Below, piece after piece: positions 55,525 to 58,972 of a stretch of 58,972 bases of DNA. The notes under the pieces are model-generated. The model did no database searches and was not told the DNA's origin. It saw nothing but the letters and a program-made list of their open reading frames with translations. A program made the position numbers and the translations under genes. Within the stretch, counting starts at the first letter, position 1, and each line of letters opens with the position of its first letter. This stretch comes from Gemmatimonadota bacterium (lineage in GTDB: Bacteria > Gemmatimonadota > Gemmatimonadetes > Longimicrobiales > Gaopeijiaceae). Where the stretch lies: NCBI GenBank assembly GCA_029879725.1, contig JAOUPR010000011.1:1-58972 (forward strand). The letters are read 5' to 3'.

Positions 55525-55854
55525 TTGAGAGTCCAGTTCGCAGCACGCCGTTGTTCCGTCCCCGACTCCATTCGCGAGCGGGCCGAGGAGTTGGTGGGCG
55601 CCCTGTCCCGCTTCGACGGTCGGATGTCTTCCGCCGACGTGGTGTTCGAAGAAGACAAGAGGGTGCAGAAGGTCGAAGTGATTCTCCATATCGACGGCGC
55701 GTCTCCCGTGGTGGCCAGCGCGGAAGACGGCGAGTTCCGCGTCGCGCTCGACCGTGTCGTCGATCGGGCGGCGAGGATGTTGCGCAGGGCCCGCTCGCGG
55801 GCCTCCGATCACAAGGCACCCTCCGTGTCTTCCCGGGGTGACCTCCCCGAGTGA
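55525..55854 (+). CDS. Ribosome hibernation/stability factor, HPF/RaiA family (short form)
   Basis: HPF/RaiA proteins bind the 30S A- and P-sites and shut ribosomes down in stationary phase. The 109 residues contain the family core MRVQFAARRCSVPDSIRERAEELVGALSRF, then the basic RVVDRAARMLRRARSRASDHK. It lacks the C-terminal dimerisation domain of long HPF. A TTG start at 55525 is supported by GGAGGG just upstream. Location directly before hprK and PTS genes recalls the rpoN-hpf-hprK/pts clusters of proteobacteria, although no rpoN is here. Confidence 0.8.
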   Translation: MRVQFAARRCSVPDSIRERAEELVGALSRFDGRMSSADVVFEEDKRVQKVEVILHIDGASPVVASAEDGEFRVALDRVVDRAARMLRRARSRASDHKAPSVSSRGDLPE

Positions 55855-55861
55855 GGACCCG

Positions 55862-56863
55862 ATGACGACTCCCTCCGAGGCTCCGTCCGACCAGGATCCC
55901 GCCGGACGGTCCATCACCATCCGGCATATCCTGGAAGCGAAGAGGGAGACCCTCGCCCTGGAGTTGGCGAATCCGGGTGTTTCCCTCGACCGCGAGGCCA
56001 ACGACCCCGACGTCTCCAGCCCGGGGCTCGCTCTCGCGGGATACACGGCGCGGGTTCCACCCGGTCGGATGTGGGTGTTCGGCGAGACGGAGGTCACCTA
56101 TCTCGGGACCCTCGACCAGGCGGAGGCCAGGGAGCGGCTGGCCAGGCTGTTCTCCTTCGATCCACCGGCGGTCTTCGTCACCAAGTCACAGAAGATCCCG
56201 GCCGACTTCATGGAACTCGCCAGCGCCCACGGTATCCCCGTTCTCCTGAGCGGAAGGAGCACCAAGGACGTCTACCGGCGCATCAAGCCCTTTCTGGAAG
56301 AGGCGATGGCGCCGTTCACGAACCTCCACGGTTCGCTGGCGGACGTGTACGGGGTCGGACTCCTCTTCCAGGGGGAGAGTGGGATCGGCAAGAGTGAGTG
56401 CGTTCTGGATCTGGTCGAGCGAGGCCACCGCCTCGTCGCGGACGATCTGGTTCTGGCCACTCGACAGGGGAACGACATCCTGATCGGACGGGGGCACGAG
56501 CTGCAGAGGCATCACATGGAGATCCGGGGGGTGGGGATCATCGACATCCCCATGCTCTTCGGAGTGCGGGCCATCCGTCAGCAGAAACGGATCGAGGTGG
56601 TGGTACAGCTCGAGTTGTGGGACCAGGACAGGAGCTATTCCCGCACCGGACTCGAACTGGACGAGGCGGAGATCCTGGGTGTGCGGATTCCCCGGGTCAC
56701 CATCCCCCTGAACCCGGGAAAGAACATCACCGTGGTTTCCGAGGTCATCGCCATGAACCATCTGCTGACCTACGCCGGGATCAACTCGGCCGAGGCGTTC
56801 GACAAGGGGCTCAAGGAGCGGATGGCGCCCATCCGGGAGTATCTCGAGCAGGACTATGAGTGA
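55862..56863 (+). CDS. hprK: HPr kinase/phosphorylase
   Basis: HprK phosphorylates and dephosphorylates HPr on a serine, tuning carbon regulation. The 333-residue protein has an N-terminal substrate-like domain and the C-terminal kinase domain with Walker A GESGIGKS (residues 171-178), LVADDLV, and the HprK signature MEIRGVGIIDIPMLFG. The C-terminal K/R-rich part is close to the family end (NHLLTYAGINSAEAFDKGL). It overlaps the EIIA gene by eight bases, which argues for joint control with the PTS. HPr itself is not in the window. Confidence 0.94.
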   Translation: MTTPSEAPSDQDPAGRSITIRHILEAKRETLALELANPGVSLDREANDPDVSSPGLALAGYTARVPPGRMWVFGETEVTYLGTLDQAEARERLARLFSFDPPAVFVTKSQKIPADFMELASAHGIPVLLSGRSTKDVYRRIKPFLEEAMAPFTNLHGSLADVYGVGLLFQGESGIGKSECVLDLVERGHRLVADDLVLATRQGNDILIGRGHELQRHHMEIRGVGIIDIPMLFGVRAIRQQKRIEVVVQLELWDQDRSYSRTGLELDEAEILGVRIPRVTIPLNPGKNITVVSEVIAMNHLLTYAGINSAEAFDKGLKERMAPIREYLEQDYE

Positions 56864-57251
56864 GACTGCACTGGTGAAAGGCGTCGTGGTCGCCCACGGG
56901 GGGATGGCTCGGGGGTTGATCGACGCCGTCTCCCGGATCGCGGGTCCCCAGGGAGACGCCCTGGTGGCCCTCTCCAACGAAGACAAGGGACCCGCCGAGT
57001 TGGAGGGTGACATCGACGCTCTGGCAGGCGACGACCCCACGGTGATCTTCGTCGATCTCCATTCCGGAAGTTGTGGGCACGCGGCGTTCCGGTCGTCCCG
57101 GGCCCGGGGAGATCGCCTGGTCCTCTGCGGCGTGAACCTTCCGGCGCTCCTGGACTTCGTGTTCCACCGGGATCTCCCCCTCGCGGACCTGGGGCCGCGT
57201 CTGGTGGAGAAGGCGAGGGATGCCGTCGTGGCCTTCCCCCGGGAGGGATGA
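56856..57251 (+). CDS. PTS mannose-family EIIA component
   Basis: A 131-residue single-domain EIIA of the mannose (EIIAMan) family, which accepts phosphate from HPr on a histidine. The phosphorylation site is His14 in VVVAHGGMARGLIDAV. FVDLHSGSCGHAAFR and LCGVNLPALLDFV match the family. Overlaps hprK by eight bases; EIIB follows after three bases. Confidence 0.88.
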   Translation: MSETALVKGVVVAHGGMARGLIDAVSRIAGPQGDALVALSNEDKGPAELEGDIDALAGDDPTVIFVDLHSGSCGHAAFRSSRARGDRLVLCGVNLPALLDFVFHRDLPLADLGPRLVEKARDAVVAFPREG

Positions 57252-57254
57252 CCC

Positions 57255-57740
57255 GTGTCCGTGGACCTCTACCGGGTGGACGAGCGCCTGATCCACGGGC
57301 AGGTCGTGCTGGGGTGGGGAGGCCAGCTCGCGACCCGGCGGTACATCGTGGTCGATGACGAGTTGGCCGGTAGCGGATGGGAGCAGGACCTCTACCGCCT
57401 CGGCGCCGGCGGTGCGGAGCTCGTATTCGTGACCCTCTCGGAGGCGTTGGGTGCGCTCACCGGGTGGCAGGTCGATGGGGTCGCCTCGATCCTCCTCACC
57501 CGCGACGTCCGCACCATGAGGCTCCTGTCGGAGTCGGGCGATATGGACGGATGCGCCGTCAACATCGGGGGCCTTCATCATGCCCCCGGGCGCGTTCGCG
57601 TGCTCGACTACGTGTACCTCTCCCCGCGGGACGACGAAGATCTTCGGGTGCTGGCGGACCAGGGTGTCACGGTCTCCGCCCGCGATCTCCCCGATATGCA
57701 CCCCACGTCGCTGGCGACCCTCCTGGATCGTCGTCGATGA
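57255..57740 (+). CDS. PTS mannose/fructose-family EIIB component
   Basis: A 161-residue EIIB of the mannose family. The phosphorylated His14 lies in RVDERLIHGQVVLGWG, the strongest family motif. VVVDDELA-type (YIVVDDELAGSGWEQD) and VNIGGLHHAPGRVRVLDYVYLS follow, matching ManX-IIB/Lev-type proteins. GTG start at 57255. It overlaps the EIIC gene (ATGA). Confidence 0.9.
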   Translation: MSVDLYRVDERLIHGQVVLGWGGQLATRRYIVVDDELAGSGWEQDLYRLGAGGAELVFVTLSEALGALTGWQVDGVASILLTRDVRTMRLLSESGDMDGCAVNIGGLHHAPGRVRVLDYVYLSPRDDEDLRVLADQGVTVSARDLPDMHPTSLATLLDRRR

Positions 57741-58384
57741 CCCAGCTGCTGGAGCTCGGAGTCCTCGGAGGGCTGCTCGCGCTGGACGCCACGGCGGTGG
57801 GCCAGTTCATGGTGTCCCGCCCTCTGGTGGCCGGCGTACTCACGGGGTGGATCGTGGGCGATCCCCTCCTCGGCATGGAGATCGGGGCGATCCTCGAGCT
57901 GTATCTGCTCGTGTCCTTCCCCACCGGGGGAGCGAGGTTCCCGGAGGGGTCCACCGCCACCGTGGTGGCCGTGGGTTCCTCCGTGGCCACGGGCGGCGCC
58001 GGCGCGGTGCCTCTCGCCATCGCTCTCGGTCTCCTCTGGGGCCAGGTGGGTGGGTTCAGCATCACGGTCCAACGTCGGATCAACGGCCGCATCGTCACCG
58101 AGGAGCCGGGTACCACGGCGACGGCGCGCCACCTCGGGGCGATCGGCCTCGACTTCCTTCGCGGCACGGCCCTGAGCGTCACCGGCATCGTGTTGGGACG
58201 GACGCTCCTGCCGCCGCTCGCCCGGGGATGGCCGTTGGACGGGGCCGCAAGCGCGGGGCTCCTCCTCGCGGGTGGAGCGGTCTCCGCGGGGATCCTCCTC
58301 CGGAGCCTCGGAGGGTTCCGCCAACGGAGGATCCTCCTGGTGCTCGGCATCGCCCTGGGGATCGTGGGAGCCCGCTTCCTGTGA
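57737..58384 (+). CDS. PTS mannose-family EIIC component
   Basis: A 215-residue membrane protein resembling ManY/EIIC of the mannose family. It has several hydrophobic helices and the motifs SRPLVAGVLTGWIVGDPLLGMEIGAILELYLL and FPTGGARFPEGSTATVVAV, near the sugar site in ManY. It is shorter than E. coli ManY (266 residues), the missing part being towards the C-terminus. Start ATG overlaps the EIIB stop; its stop overlaps the EIID start (GTGA). Sugar specificity is unknown. Confidence 0.83.
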   Translation: MTQLLELGVLGGLLALDATAVGQFMVSRPLVAGVLTGWIVGDPLLGMEIGAILELYLLVSFPTGGARFPEGSTATVVAVGSSVATGGAGAVPLAIALGLLWGQVGGFSITVQRRINGRIVTEEPGTTATARHLGAIGLDFLRGTALSVTGIVLGRTLLPPLARGWPLDGAASAGLLLAGGAVSAGILLRSLGGFRQRRILLVLGIALGIVGARFL

Positions 58385-58972
58385 GCCGTCCCTTGTCCAA
58401 GCGGGTCCTTCTCGCCACGTTTTTCCGGTCGTTCCTCATCCAGGGGGGATGGAACTACCGTTCCATGCTGGGGTCCGGTTTCCTGTTCTGCATGCTTCCG
58501 GTTCTCCGATCCCTTCGGGACGAGGACGGCGAATTCCGGGAGAGTCTCCGGCTTCATTCGGAACACTTCAACGCTCATCCATACCTCGCTTCCATCGCGC
58601 TCGGGTCCGTGACGCGCATGGAGGCCGATGGGGTGGACCCTCAGGAGATCCAACGGTTCAAGACCGCGGTGCGGGGTCCGCTGGGAGGCCTGGGGGACGC
58701 GCTCGTGTGGGCTGCCTGGCTTCCCGCCGCGTCGTTGGCCGGGTTGATCGCGGTGTGGGGATGGGGGTCGCCGTTGCTGGGCGCCTGCGTATTCCTCGCA
58801 GTGTATAATGTCGGTCATGTCGGGTTGCGCGTGTGGGGATTCTCTTTGGGGCTCCGGGAGGGACCTCGGGTGGGGCAGCGTCTCCAGGCGGCCGGGCTCC
58901 CTCTCTGGACGGAGCGGGTGCGTAGTGGAGGAGTACTTCTTCTCGGTGTGGCCGTCGGATTGATCCTCGCGC
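58381..58972 (+). CDS. PTS mannose-family EIID component (3' end outside window)
   Basis: The frame stays open from a GTG at 58381, overlapping the EIIC stop, to the right edge, giving about 197 residues. FFRSFLIQGGWNYRSMLGSGFLFCMLPVL and HSEHFNAHPYLASIALG match ManZ/EIID, where FFNTHP is typical. A hydrophobic segment follows (AAWLPAASLAGLIAVWGWG) and another near the edge. EIID forms the transporter with EIIC. HPr and enzyme I genes may lie just beyond the window. Confidence 0.85.
   Translation, partial: MSRPLSKRVLLATFFRSFLIQGGWNYRSMLGSGFLFCMLPVLRSLRDEDGEFRESLRLHSEHFNAHPYLASIALGSVTRMEADGVDPQEIQRFKTAVRGPLGGLGDALVWAAWLPAASLAGLIAVWGWGSPLLGACVFLAVYNVGHVGLRVWGFSLGLREGPRVGQRLQAAGLPLWTERVRSGGVLLLGVAVGLILA

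Overview
This is a high-GC (about two thirds G+C by eye) Gram-negative bacterial chromosome segment that is almost entirely coding and dominated by core metabolism. The combination of an OmpA/Pal-type lipoprotein, an unrecognised beta-barrel protein, a three-subunit sdhCAB, a complete 14-gene complex I operon with an unusually short NuoG, a short archaeal-type acyl-CoA mutase subunit and a HPr kinase/mannose-type PTS cluster fits Gemmatimonadota or a close neighbour best. That assignment is inference from gene content; no rRNA is present.

Layout. 1-1.2 kb: end of an ECF-like sigma factor, its zinc-finger anti-sigma factor and an LTxxQ periplasmic protein. 1.3-3.0 kb: moaD-moaE-moaA (molybdopterin synthesis). 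3.2-7.5 kb: mdh, then sdhCAB. 7.5-7.9 kb: a short Asn-rich leader ORF, a strong intrinsic terminator with an alternative antiterminator fold, a tRNA-Asn(GUU) gene and a second strong terminator. 7.9-9.8 kb: Pal-like lipoprotein (minus strand) and two tandem FKBP lipoproteins. 9.9-10.4 kb: dcd (minus). 10.6-25.2 kb: nuoABCDEFGHIJKLMN. 25.3-29.5 kb: phosphohexomutase and a UPF0182 membrane protein. 29.6-32.6 kb: sucCD, a CBS-domain protein, ndk. 32.7-38.7 kb: DUF177-rpmF-plsX-fabH-fabD-fabG-acpP-fabF. 38.8-40.3 kb: ispF and a double-PDZ exported protein. 40.4-45.4 kb: biotin carboxylase, rlmD, biotin carrier protein, acyl-CoA mutase large subunit. 45.5-50.4 kb: FmdB zinc ribbon, argS, PfkB kinase, purM, beta-barrel protein. 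50.4-54.3 kb: ribD-ribE-ribBA-ribH-nusB. 54.3-59 kb: GT4 glycosyltransferase, ribosome hibernation factor, hprK and mannose-family PTS EIIA-EIIB-EIIC-EIID (the last cut by the window edge).

How it works together. Mdh, SdhCAB, SucCD and complex I supply most of a TCA-cycle-to-quinone route; the biotin carboxylase, biotin carrier and mutase feed propionyl/methylmalonyl units into succinyl-CoA, the SucCD substrate. The fatty-acid block is a conventional ribosome/lipid operon. Many neighbours overlap by 1-10 bases (ATGA, TGATG, GTGA), so translational coupling is the rule. Several transcription units start at a recurrent promoter form, TTGACA, 17-18 bases, then TACCTT-like.

The most interesting element is at 7527-7837. 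It reads as a complete leader-peptide attenuator (five Asn codons in nine, followed by mutually exclusive antiterminator and terminator stems) whose only visible downstream product is tRNA-Asn, rather than an enzyme operon. No mobile elements, CRISPR arrays, rRNA genes or riboswitches of known class were recognised, and no gene-free stretch exceeds 300 bases.
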